Of a DNA stretch of 21,846 nt, positions 1 to 7,437 are shown piece after piece. The position numbers and the translations under genes were made by a program. Below the pieces are notes generated by a model, which was not told the origin of the DNA, searched no databases, and saw only the letters and a program-made list of their open reading frames with translations. Every line of letters starts with the position of its first letter. The stretch's first letter is position 1. Location of the stretch: assembly GCA_905215625.1 (NCBI GenBank), contig CAJMQQ010000048.1:1-21846 (forward strand), written 5' to 3'. This stretch comes from an uncultured bacterium. GTDB lineage: Bacteria; Bacillota; Clostridia; Lachnospirales; Lachnospiraceae.

Positions 1-26
1 TGAAATATTGAATTTTCAAGGTTCAA

Positions 27-43
27 CACACCACATCGGTGTG
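27..43. other. small hairpin downstream of the integrase remnant
   Basis: CACACC (27-32) and GGTGTG (38-43) form a 6-bp stem with a 5-nt loop. It lies beyond the integrase stop codon, so it could be a weak 3' end structure for that gene, but neither strand has a convincing T-tract. The rest of 1-185 is AT-rich and shows no gene. Confidence 0.3.
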
Positions 44-185
44 GGAAGTTTTAGTTAGTTACTAATATCCTCATTTTTTTATAATCCACTGTTCTCAGTA
101 TAAAACACATGCTCTTCTCACGTCAACCAACCTAATTGGCAATGCATAATATAACCAATAGTAAGAACTCTGTCTTTGCCAGCAT

Positions 186-1248
186 TTATCTTCCTGCCAT
201 ATCCCGTTCCATCTTTTCCGTTAATCCATCAAACACTCCGCAAATTTCTGTTGCATCCTTTTTCCTTCTGGTTTCTGTATAAGCGGAGTAGAAATTTTGT
301 GTAGTAGATACATTCTGATGTCCGAACATTCTTGATACTACTTCAATTGGAACATCATGATCCAGTAGATAAGTCCCTGAAGAACCTCTTAAAGAATGGG
401 GATGCAGGTCTTTGTTAATCCCAGCTTCTTTTAACCATCGCTTCAGTTTTTTATTGAGATTAGACGGTGATAATACATTTTTATTTGTTCCTGGAAAAAT
501 CAAATCATCTGCATTTATTCCTTCACATCTTCTATGTAAAATGGTAGCTGCTGCTGCGGGTGGTGTTAAAATTCGGATTGAATTCATTGTTTTTGTACGT
601 CCGTCTTCATAAGCGCCGGTTCGTTTAATGGATAGTTCACCTGTCTTTTGGCTCCAGTCCCTTTTTCTTAGCCCAAGAATTTCTCCTGGACGTGCTCCAA
701 TAAGTAAAGCAATCGTAAATACATCTGCGCATGTAATGTCTAAGGGATATTTATTTTCTTCTCTCATCTGTTGAAAATATCTCAGTGCCTTCTCGATTTC
801 ATCCCCTACGAGAAAATCTGCTTCTGTTTTCGCAGGTGTACTCTGTTTAAATTGCCTGAGTACAACTGCCGGGGATTTTTCCGGGCGGTACATATAGTAT
901 TATTCATCTACAGCGGCCACAACAAGCCGAATGATCCGGTTTAAAGTAGATGCACTATAATATGCATATTCCGGCTCATGTTTTTTCTTTGTCGTACGCT
1001 TATCATACCGGGCATTGGAAAGTTCTTTTCTGTAAGCTTCCATATCTTTCATAAATATTCTTTTCCAGAGCAGCTCTGGCATCTACCCGATTTTTTCCGC
1101 TGCCTTCCAAACGCTCAACAGTCCCATCAATCAGGGTTACCCATTGCCGAGCTCTTATATACGTATTTCCATATTTTTCATATTTCCGAAAAGTAATATT
1201 ATTTTTGTTTCCATTTGGATCCGTATTTGTTTTCATAGTCCACCTCAT
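186..1248 (-). pseudogene. broken tyrosine recombinase (integrase) gene
   Basis: Three pieces in two frames together resemble one phage- or ICE-type tyrosine integrase of about 350 residues. The 5' piece (1248 down to 1003) carries an N-terminal arm-binding-like segment (ITFRKYEKYGNTYIRARQW). The middle piece (within 1082-900) continues in another frame, so a frameshift falls between about 1003 and 1082. A TAA at 902-900 then interrupts this frame. The 3' piece (893-186) holds the catalytic domain: Arg in ARPGEILGLR, the HSLRG box, GHQNVSTTQNFY with the second His and the nucleophile Tyr. The catalytic residues therefore survive, but no full-length protein can be made without recoding. It lies near two tRNA genes, a usual integration target, and its base composition is lower in GC than the rest of the window. 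I see no excisionase or other mobile-element gene; the element probably extended to the left, outside the window, or has been lost. A sequencing error is the main alternative explanation for the breaks. Confidence 0.85.
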
Positions 1249-1561
1249 AAATTATTTTCTATTTAGAGTATGGAGAATTGATATCATGCAAAAATAATTA
1301 ACTCATAACTTTTTAACTTATAAATATTAATTAGAAATAATAATAAATTCAGAATCTAAATTTCCCAGTTTTTTCTGTTATATCTCTTCCAAAATAACAC
1401 TTATAAATACTTATTAGTAAAAATAATATCTAATTCAGGACCAAAATCTGGTTTTTCTGGTGGAATGGTGGTGGAAAGTCATTTTTCCACCAGCTTTTCC
1501 ACCAGTTTCCACCAAAAATATCTTAAAAATACTTATTCATCCTTAACACCCAAGACCACAA
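1249..1561. other. AT-rich gene-free stretch beside the integrase
   Basis: No convincing coding region is seen on either strand. The stretch is strongly AT-rich. It contains a direct repeat AAATACTTATT (1405-1415 and 1527-1537) and the TGGTGGAAA repeat cluster listed separately. The composition and repeats suggest the attachment/regulatory end of a former mobile element rather than ordinary intergenic DNA, but the att core cannot be placed because the other end is not in the window. Confidence 0.6.
1458..1514. repeat. five copies of TGGTGGAA(A) in inverted clusters, integrase arm-site-like
   Basis: TGGTGGAA occurs on the plus strand at 1458-1465 and 1469-1477 (the latter with an extra A). 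Its reverse complement TTTCCACCA occurs three times at 1484-1492, 1496-1504 and 1506-1514. Five near-identical 8-9-mers in 57 bp, about 200 bp upstream of an integrase start, resemble the arm-type sites bound by the N-terminal domain of tyrosine integrases such as Tn916 and lambda Int. That role is inferred; the repeats themselves are directly visible. An alternative is an operator array for int expression. Confidence 0.6.
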
Positions 1562-1620
1562 AAAAATCTCCCCAAACTGCCGGAAACCCTTGATTTTCCT
1601 TGCTTTTTAGGGAGATTTTT
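1562..1620 (-). terminator. terminator-like hairpin after the tRNA operon
   Basis: AAAAATCTCCC (1562-1572) and GGGAGATTTTT (1610-1620) form a perfect 11-bp stem around a 37-nt loop. Read on the minus strand it starts 14 nt after the tRNA-Thr 3' end and finishes in a run of T, fitting the end of the tRNA transcript. The long loop is unusual for an intrinsic terminator. Confidence 0.6.
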
Positions 1621-1633
1621 CTTTCAGATTTAA

Positions 1634-1706
1634 AGCCACTGGCCGGACTCGAACCGGCGACCCACGCATTACGAATGCGTTGCGCTACCAACTGCGCTAC
1701 AGAAGC
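1634..1706 (-). tRNA. tRNA-Thr (anticodon CGT)
   Basis: The 73-nt minus-strand sequence folds as a complete cloverleaf. The 7-bp acceptor stem has one T-T mismatch and one wobble pair. The D arm is GCGCAGTTGGTAGCGC, the anticodon stem is ACGCA/TGCGT with loop TTCGTAA, and the T arm contains GGTTCGAGTCC. The anticodon CGT reads the threonine codon ACG. CCA is not encoded. It is the second gene of a tRNA operon behind tRNA-Glu. Confidence 0.95.
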
Positions 1707-1718
1707 GACCTAACAAAA

Positions 1719-1744
1719 ATGCTTTGGACTTACATCCAAAGCAT
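1719..1744. other. perfect hairpin between the two tRNA genes
   Basis: ATGCTTTGGA (1719-1728) and TCCAAAGCAT (1735-1744) form a 10-bp perfect stem with a 6-nt loop, filling most of the 39-nt spacer between the tRNAs and ending 1 nt from the tRNA-Glu 3' end. It lacks a T-tract after the stem on the minus strand (ATTTTTGTTAGG follows), so it may be a processing structure or a weak terminator. Confidence 0.7.
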
Positions 1745-1745
1745 A

Positions 1746-1817
1746 TGACCTCATCGGGAATCGAACCCGAGTTTACGCCGTGAGAGGGCGTCGTCTTAAC
1801 CGCTTGACCATGAGGCC
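1746..1817 (-). tRNA. tRNA-Glu (anticodon CTC)
   Basis: The 72-nt minus-strand sequence folds as a cloverleaf. The acceptor is GGCCTCA/TGAGGTC with one wobble, the anticodon stem is ACGCC/GGCGT with loop CTCTCAC, and the T arm contains GGTTCGATTCC. Anticodon CTC reads GAG. The discriminator base is A and CCA is not encoded. It is first in a two-tRNA operon behind a strong promoter. Confidence 0.95.
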
Positions 1818-1832
1818 GTACTCAAGCCTCGG

Positions 1833-2792
1833 TTATAATAACATGGATTGCAGAAAAATGCAAGCACTTTTTAAAAAAATATTTAAATGAATATCCATTA
1901 TCCGAAAGGTCATCCAATTTGGGCAGCGAACCTGTTTTCCATCGCAGTACTGGGTCAAAATCGGCTGCCGGACGCCGGGCCTTGATAAGTAATTGTCAAA
2001 GATTTCATCCACGATTACAGAAATGGTCTCAAAAATGTTCCGTTCAAAAATCCATTTATGATCAAACGCAGTAGAGGAAGTAATAGTGAAATCATGGCCT
2101 TGGTTGCGGTACCATTCGGTGTAGACCCGGTTTAAGGTAAAGGACATAATAGCAAGTACGTTCGCGGTTATGGTAGACCTGGGCCAAGTAGAGTAAATCT
2201 CACTGGAAGCTACGTTTTTAATATAGTCCCGGTAAGGTACGTAATAATTAGGAGAACTTTCATTAGATGGAGGGCCGTCGTGAACCACAATGGTCTGGGG
2301 AATTACTACCCGGCTTAACACAATTTCGCCGCTTTCCCGTACCGGTTTGATTTCAGACTCTGCAATTTTAGGCGGGTAATCGCCTACCAGGGTGTGATCC
2401 GGGATAGTAATGAGAGACTGTTCCCCAGGCTGGCTTTCCGGCGTCATGCGGATCGGCTGGATGGCGGTAGAGTCCGGAAGAATTTCCGTGCCGCTTACGG
2501 TAAGGGGACGGAAACCAGGAGCTTCTACGGAAACTACATATTCGGAGTAAGGAGTGGGGGCATTGGGATCAAAGCTGTAATCCAGAGGAGGAGCCGGAAG
2601 GGAAACCTGCTCTGTCTGGCCGGAAGAGTTGACGGAAACTTGTTCGATAATGGTTTCCGGACTGTTTTTGGAAGAAATGGAAATGGTTGCATCTGTAATC
2701 GGAAAATTATTTTGAACAGAGACCACATTGACTTGTAAAAGCCCGCGGGAAGTAAGAGATGGGGTTGTCTGGGCTGCATGGAGAAGATTCAT
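1833..2792 (-). pseudogene. SleC-like spore cortex-lytic enzyme, C-terminally truncated
   Basis: The protein (319 aa from the ATG at 2792, preceded at 7 nt by AGGAGG) matches the N-terminal two thirds of clostridial SleC-type spore cortex-lytic enzymes. It has a carboxypeptidase-regulatory-like beta domain (about residues 15-120), a linker with GDYPPKI and VVIPQTIVVHDGPPS, then the SpoIID-related catalytic region beginning DYIKNVASSEIYSTWP, whose Glu is the likely catalytic acid. Homology stops just after YCDGKQVRCPNWMT. Relatives continue with a QWGS motif, the rest of the SpoIID-like domain and a peptidoglycan-binding domain. Here about 24 unrelated residues follow, encoded by the tRNA operon promoter region. 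Family members are usually over 400 residues. A TTG 21 nt upstream would start inside the ribosome binding site and is rejected. The role in the family is degrading cortex peptidoglycan at spore germination; this copy is probably inactive, and an intact paralogue elsewhere is likely. Confidence 0.8.
1835..1863 (-). promoter_or_regulatory. promoter of the tRNA-Glu/tRNA-Thr operon
   Basis: On the minus strand TTGCAT (1863-1858), a 17-nt spacer and TATTAT (1840-1835) give a near-consensus housekeeping promoter, with the tRNA-Glu 5' end about 18 nt beyond the -10. It lies entirely inside the last codons of the SleC-like reading frame, which argues that those codons are not original coding sequence. 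Confidence 0.75.
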
Positions 2793-2842
2793 AAAAAATC
2801 CTCCTGTTTTCAATTACTATTAATATATAAAAAGGAGAAAAA

Positions 2843-2871
2843 TTGATGCCAGTCCATAACCAATATTCATA
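2843..2871 (+). promoter_or_regulatory. weak promoter candidate for ilvN
   Basis: TTGATG (2843-2848), a 17-nt spacer and TTCATA (2866-2871) are the best match in the short gap upstream of ilvN. The -10 is poor. The gap is too short for a T-box leader, which is common before branched-chain amino acid genes in Firmicutes, and none is seen. Confidence 0.3.
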
Positions 2872-2916
2872 GAACCCATTCCTTTTAACTAATTGACAAA
2901 GAGGAGATAGATTGTT

Positions 2917-3453
2917 ATGATTAAAGCTAAATATGAAAGACAGGGGGACGCTATGGATAGAATCGTATTATCATTGCTGGTAGACAATACGGCAGGTGTG
3001 CTGGCAAGGGTGGCATCACTGTTCAGCCGTCGTGGATACAACATTGAGAGCCTGACCGTAGGTGTGACGGCAGATGAACGGTATTCCAGAATGACGGTGG
3101 TTTCATTTGGCGATCAGCAGGTTCTGGAGCAGATTGAAAAGCAGCTGCGCAAGCTGGAAGATGTCAGGGATATTAAAGAATTAAAAATGGGACATTCGGT
3201 CTACAGAGAGCTGATTATGGTGAAGGTCAAGGCCAATGCCGCAGATCGTCAGGCGGTCAATGCGATTTCCAATATTTTCCGTGCAACCATTGTGGATGTG
3301 GGAAAAGAGTCCCTGACGGTGATGCTGACTGGCGATCAGTCAAAGCTGGAGGCACTTTTAAACCTTTTGGAAGACTATGAGATTTTAGAGGTAGCAAGAA
3401 CCGGTCTGACCGGACTTTCCAGAGGCGTGGACGACGTCCGTTACCTTCCCTGA
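2917..3453 (+). CDS. ilvN: acetolactate synthase small (regulatory) subunit
   Basis: This is the regulatory subunit of acetohydroxyacid synthase, which makes acetolactate and acetohydroxybutyrate for valine, leucine and isoleucine synthesis. The family confers feedback control, usually by valine. An N-terminal ACT domain is clear in VDNTAGVLARVASLFSRRGY and NIESLTVG, followed by the C-terminal small-subunit domain (VYRELIMVKV through RTGLTGLSRG). Two starts are possible. ATG 2917 has GAGGAG 10 nt upstream and gives 178 aa. ATG 2953 (MDRIVLSLL) has GGGGGA closely upstream, gives 166 aa and starts where family members usually start. The catalytic subunit gene ilvB is not next to it. ilvC follows after 67 bp on the same strand, suggesting co-transcription. 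Confidence 0.93.
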   Translation: MIKAKYERQGDAMDRIVLSLLVDNTAGVLARVASLFSRRGYNIESLTVGVTADERYSRMTVVSFGDQQVLEQIEKQLRKLEDVRDIKELKMGHSVYRELIMVKVKANAADRQAVNAISNIFRATIVDVGKESLTVMLTGDQSKLEALLNLLEDYEILEVARTGLTGLSRGVDDVRYLP

Positions 3454-3520
3454 CCGGAACGGGTACAAGGGTTAAGGTTTCAAATATCAGGATAAACCTG
3501 GATTAGAGGAGGAAAAAGTT

Positions 3521-4531
3521 ATGGCAAAGATTTATTATCAGGAAGATTGTAATATGGCGCTGTTAGAGGGCAAAACCATTGCGATTATTGGTTACGGCAG
3601 CCAGGGACACGCCCATGCACTGAATTTAAAAGAATCCGGACAGAAGGTGATTGTCGGCCTGTATGAGGGAAGCAAATCCTGGGCAAAGGCAGAGGCAGCT
3701 GGATTTGAGGTTTACACTGCAGCAGAAGCAGCAAAGAGAGCAGATATCATTATGATTTTAATCAATGATGAAAAGCAGGGCAAGCTCTATAAAGAGTCTA
3801 TTGAGCCAAACTTAAAAGACGGCGATATGCTGATGTTTGCTCATGGTTTTGCAATCCATTTTGGCCAGATCGTACCGCCAAAGAATGTAGACGTTACCAT
3901 GATTGCTCCAAAGGCGCCAGGCCATACGGTAAGAAGCGAGTACCAGAGAGGCAGAGGAACCCCATGTCTGGTTGCAGTTTACCAGGATGCTACCGGCAAA
4001 GCCAAAGAAAAAGCACTGGCATACGGCCTTGCAATCGGCGGAGCCAGAGCTGGTATCTTAGAGACTACGTTCCGGGTTGAAACAGAGACAGACCTGTTTG
4101 GCGAGCAGGCAGTTTTATGCGGCGGTGTCTGCGCACTGATGAAAGCCGGATTTGAGACTTTAGTAGAAGCCGGATATGCTCCGGAGAACGCATACTTTGA
4201 GTGTATCCATGAGATGAAGCTGATTGTAGACCTGATTTACGAGAGCGGCTTTGCAGGCATGAGATATTCCATTTCCAATACAGCAGAGTACGGCGATTAC
4301 ATTACCGGACCGAAGATTATTACAGACGATACCAAGAAAGCAATGAAGAAGATTCTGTCCGATATCCAGGACGGCACCTTTGCAAAAGACTGGATGCTGG
4401 AGAACCAGATTGGTGCGCCTCACTTCAACGCTATGAGAAAGAGAGAAGCCGATCATCCGCTGGAGACCGTAGGCAAAGAACTGCGTAAGCTGTACAGCTG
4501 GAGCGAGGGCGACAAGCTGATCAACAACTAA
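3521..4531 (+). CDS. ilvC: ketol-acid reductoisomerase
   Basis: This cytosolic enzyme isomerises and reduces acetolactate or acetohydroxybutyrate, the second common step of branched-chain amino acid synthesis. It is a class I (short) enzyme of 336 aa. The nucleotide-binding Rossmann motif GYGSQGHAHALNL is at residues 24-36. The Mg-binding acidic residues appear in ETETDLFGEQ and FECIHEMKLIVDL, and the substrate-binding serine lies in SISNTAEYG. The start is well set by AGAGGAGGA about 9 nt upstream. The cofactor loop reads GLYEGSKSW (residues 46-54): Tyr48 and Glu49 stand where NADPH-type enzymes commonly show Arg, so coenzyme preference is uncertain. No clear terminator follows before the promoter at 4582. 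Confidence 0.96.
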   Translation: MAKIYYQEDCNMALLEGKTIAIIGYGSQGHAHALNLKESGQKVIVGLYEGSKSWAKAEAAGFEVYTAAEAAKRADIIMILINDEKQGKLYKESIEPNLKDGDMLMFAHGFAIHFGQIVPPKNVDVTMIAPKAPGHTVRSEYQRGRGTPCLVAVYQDATGKAKEKALAYGLAIGGARAGILETTFRVETETDLFGEQAVLCGGVCALMKAGFETLVEAGYAPENAYFECIHEMKLIVDLIYESGFAGMRYSISNTAEYGDYITGPKIITDDTKKAMKKILSDIQDGTFAKDWMLENQIGAPHFNAMRKREADHPLETVGKELRKLYSWSEGDKLINN

Positions 4532-4581
4532 TTCCGGACGACGGGAAAGTATTAAGAAAGTATAAAAAAACAGATTCTCCC

Positions 4582-4610
4582 TTGACAGATGAAGGGCAAT
4601 CGCGTATAGT
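4582..4610 (+). promoter_or_regulatory. strong promoter for the riboswitch-ATPase unit
   Basis: TTGACA (4582-4587), a 17-nt spacer and TATAGT (4605-4610) place the start of transcription near 4617, just before the riboswitch P1 stem. An inverted repeat CCCTT/AAGGG (4579-4583 and 4592-4596) overlaps the -35 and could be an operator, although it may be chance. Confidence 0.8.
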
Positions 4611-4622
4611 ATCTGTCATAAG

Positions 4623-4741
4623 ATAAGAGGGAGTAGCTGGCGTTAGAATATCAGGTGAAAAAGCCGGATATGAGACGTTTGCGATATGTCAGCACGATGA
4701 GATTGTTCATCCGTATCGTAATGAAATGGCGAGACTTTTAT
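4623..4741 (+). promoter_or_regulatory. yybP-ykoY-type manganese riboswitch aptamer
   Basis: The 5' UTR carries the hallmark segments of the yybP-ykoY (Mn2+) family: GGGAGTAGC at 4629-4637 and GCGAGAC at 4729-4735, close to the usual GGGGAGUAGC and GCAAGACC. The closing P1 stem is visible as ATAAGAG (4623-4629) pairing with CTTTTAT (4735-4741), with one wobble. A P-type ATPase gene follows, the usual target of this class (for example yoaB in Lactococcus). The GGCGAG at 4728-4733 can also pair with CTCGCC at 4765-4770 in the downstream terminator hairpin, giving a simple switch between terminator and antiterminator. In this family Mn2+ binding generally raises expression. Confidence 0.82.
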
Positions 4742-4754
4742 TGCATCTTAGAAT

Positions 4755-4777
4755 GCAGAAAGGCCTCGCCTTTTTGC
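4755..4777 (+). terminator. riboswitch expression-platform hairpin
   Basis: GCAGAAAGGC (4755-4764) and GCCTTTTTGC (4768-4777) form a 10-bp stem with one wobble and a CTC loop. The run of five T forms part of the stem. It sits between aptamer and ATPase start, as expected for a transcription-terminating expression platform. The loop and 3' arm (CTCGCC, 4765-4770) are complementary to GGCGAG in the 3' end of the aptamer. Confidence 0.65.
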
Positions 4778-4815
4778 TGTCTAAAAAACTCGGAAAGAGG
4801 AAAGGAGACATGAGG

Positions 4816-7437
4816 ATGAGCAGGGAATTTTATAATCTGACACCAGAAGAAGCAAGAAAACAGGTAAATGGCAAAGAAACGCCATTGTCTGCGGAAGAAA
4901 TCCGGAAGAACCAGGAAAAACATGGTCCAAATGAATTAGATGAGGGAAAGAAAAAGACGACGCTGCAGATATTCTTTGAGCAGTTTAAAGATTTCCTGGT
5001 ATTGATTTTGATTGCAGCCGCAGTGGTATCCTTGTTTTTGGGAGAGACCGAAAGCGCCGCAGTAATTTTAATCGTAATTACCATGAATGCCATTTTAGGA
5101 ACTGTCCAAACCGTTAAGGCAGAACAGTCCTTAAACGGATTAAAGGCTTTGTCGGCGCCAGTCTGTAAAGTATTTAGAGACGGCCATGTTACAGAGATTC
5201 CAAGTAAGGAAGTAACCATTGGAGATTTGGTCTATCTGGAAGCTGGAGACTGCGTTCCGGCAGACGGAAGAATTATGGAATGCGCCAGCATGAAGGCAGA
5301 TGAAAGCGCTCTGACCGGCGAAAGCCTTGGCGTAGAAAAAACAGACCAGGCCCTTTCAGGGGAACTTCCTTTAGGAGACCGGAAAAACATGGTGTATTCC
5401 GGCAGCTTTATTACCTACGGCAGAGGTTCCTTCCTGGTAACCGGAATCGGTATGGAAACAGAAGTCGGAAAGATTGCAGGACTGTTAAAAAATGCCTCTG
5501 AGAAAAAGACTCCTCTTCAGATCAGTCTGGATCAGTTTGGAAAAAGCTTATCGATTTTGATTTTGATTTTCTGCGGAATCCTGTTTGGAGTTCAGGTATT
5601 CCGAGGCGGAAATGCAGCTGATGCATTCCTGTTTGCAGTCGCGTTAGCAGTGGCTGCGATTCCGGAAGCATTAAGTTCCATTGTAACCATTGTGCTGGCA
5701 TTTGGAACGTCCAGAATGGCAAAAGAAGGCGCCATTATCCGGAAACTCCAGGCAGTAGAGGGACTGGGAAGCGTATCCATTATATGTTCCGATAAGACAG
5801 GAACTCTGACCCAGAATAAGATGACCGTAGAACATTACTTTATGGAAGGAGAAAATGTAGACGCTAAGTCTGTCAATCCCTTAAATCCCCTTCATAAAGA
5901 AATGATTCGTCTCTCCGTATTGTGCAACGATTCCACCAATGAAAACGGACAGAGATTAGGAGATCCGACGGAAACGGCAATGATTGATTTAAGTTCTTTC
6001 GTAGGAGTTCCGCCATCCAGATTAAGAGCCGCTTATCCAAGAATCAGTGAGCTTCCATTTGACAGCGACCGAAAGATGATGTCTACCTTCCATCAGTTAA
6101 AAGATGGATGGACCATGATTACAAAAGGCGCGGTAGACGTGATGATGGATCGGGTAACCAGTATCCAGAAACATGGAAAAGCAGAGCCGATTACAGAAGA
6201 AGATAGAAAATTAGTAGAGCAGTGGAACCGCCATTATTCCGAAAATGGCCTTCGTGTGCTGGCAGTAGCTTACCGGAAATTTGACGGCAGCCGTCAGTTG
6301 ACATTGGAAGACGAAAATGATTTAACCTTCTTTGGCCTTATCGCTATGATGGATCCGCCTAGGGAAGAAAGCATGGAAGCAGTCAAAGCCTGCAAGAGCG
6401 CAGGAATCCGCCCGATTATGATTACCGGAGACCATAAAGTGACTGCGGCGGCCATTGCAAAACGAATCGGAATCCTGGAAAACGAGAACGAAGCCTGTGA
6501 AGGCGCAGTCATTGACAATATGAGCGATGAAGAACTGGAGAAGTTTGTAGAAGGCATTTCTGTTTATGCAAGAGTATCTCCGGAACACAAGATCCGGATT
6601 GTAAAAGCATGGCAGAACAAAGGAAATGTGGTTGCCATGACCGGAGACGGCGTCAACGACGCTCCTGCTTTAAAGCAGGCAGACATTGGCGTAGCAATGG
6701 GAATTACCGGAAGCCAGGTATCAAAAGACGCAGCTTCTATGGTTCTGACAGACGACAACTTTGCAACCATTGTAAAAGCAGTGGAAAACGGACGAAACGT
6801 CTATGCCAATATTAAGGGTTCTATTCAGTTCCTTCTTTCCGGCAACTTCGGCGGAATCCTGGTGGTATTGGCAGCCTCCCTGTTAAGTCTTCCAGTTCCT
6901 TTTGCACCAGTTCATCTGCTGTTTATCAACCTGTTAACCGACAGCCTGCCGGCAATCGCCTTAGGCTTAGAACCCCATAAGAGTTCTGTGATGAAAGAAA
7001 AACCCCGTCCAGCAGGAGAATCCCTGCTGACCAAGGCATTTTTGGGAAGAGTCGGAACGGAAGGGCTGGTAATCGGCGCTTTAACATTTGCCGCATTCCT
7101 CATTGGTTTAAACCAGGGAGGCGAAAACGGAACTGTCCTTGCCAGCACCATGGCGTTTGGAACTTTGTGCCTGTCTCGTCTGGTTCATGGATATAACTGT
7201 AAATCTGTAGAACCGGTAATTGGAAAGAAAGGATTTTTCAACAATATTTATATGCAGGGTGCATTCCTGGCAGGATTTCTATTATTAAATCTGGTTCTGT
7301 CCGCACCGGCTTTGGAAGGATTCTTCCAGGTTCAGACTCTGACCTGGCAGCAGCTCTTTACCGTATACGGTCTGGCAGCGCTGACCCTTCCAATTGTTCA
7401 AGTCTTAAAATGGCTGGTTTCTAAATTTAGAAAGTAA
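4816..7437 (+). CDS. P2-type cation-transporting ATPase (Ca2+/Mn2+ family)
   Basis: This membrane pump of 873 aa exports divalent cations with ATP hydrolysis. Visible motifs are the N-terminal cation ATPase segment (to about residue 75), TGES (167-170, dephosphorylation), DKTGTLT with phosphorylated Asp326, TGDH (nucleotide domain) and TGDGVNDAP (609-617), plus hydrophobic segments before TGES, around PEAL, and in the C-terminal third. Ion-site residues: Glu284 (IPEAL, M4), Asn705 and Asp709 (NLLTD, M6) match SERCA site II. The M5 residue corresponding to SERCA Glu771 is Gly680 (SGNFGG), so site I is missing, as in PMR1-type Ca/Mn pumps. With the Mn2+ riboswitch upstream, Mn2+ export is the best guess, with Ca2+ also possible. 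The start at 4816 has AAGGAG at 8 nt. ATG 4810 is too close to it, and an in-frame ATG at 4726 lies inside the riboswitch. The 3' end overlaps the convergent LysR gene by 11 bp. Confidence 0.93.
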   Translation: MSREFYNLTPEEARKQVNGKETPLSAEEIRKNQEKHGPNELDEGKKKTTLQIFFEQFKDFLVLILIAAAVVSLFLGETESAAVILIVITMNAILGTVQTVKAEQSLNGLKALSAPVCKVFRDGHVTEIPSKEVTIGDLVYLEAGDCVPADGRIMECASMKADESALTGESLGVEKTDQALSGELPLGDRKNMVYSGSFITYGRGSFLVTGIGMETEVGKIAGLLKNASEKKTPLQISLDQFGKSLSILILIFCGILFGVQVFRGGNAADAFLFAVALAVAAIPEALSSIVTIVLAFGTSRMAKEGAIIRKLQAVEGLGSVSIICSDKTGTLTQNKMTVEHYFMEGENVDAKSVNPLNPLHKEMIRLSVLCNDSTNENGQRLGDPTETAMIDLSSFVGVPPSRLRAAYPRISELPFDSDRKMMSTFHQLKDGWTMITKGAVDVMMDRVTSIQKHGKAEPITEEDRKLVEQWNRHYSENGLRVLAVAYRKFDGSRQLTLEDENDLTFFGLIAMMDPPREESMEAVKACKSAGIRPIMITGDHKVTAAAIAKRIGILENENEACEGAVIDNMSDEELEKFVEGISVYARVSPEHKIRIVKAWQNKGNVVAMTGDGVNDAPALKQADIGVAMGITGSQVSKDAASMVLTDDNFATIVKAVENGRNVYANIKGSIQFLLSGNFGGILVVLAASLLSLPVPFAPVHLLFINLLTDSLPAIALGLEPHKSSVMKEKPRPAGESLLTKAFLGRVGTEGLVIGALTFAAFLIGLNQGGENGTVLASTMAFGTLCLSRLVHGYNCKSVEPVIGKKGFFNNIYMQGAFLAGFLLLNLVLSAPALEGFFQVQTLTWQQLFTVYGLAALTLPIVQVLKWLVSKFRK

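Noticed and set aside
4726..4815. Upstream in-frame extension of the ATPase gene
   Set aside because: The extension lies in the riboswitch and terminator; the ribosome binding site is at 4802-4807.
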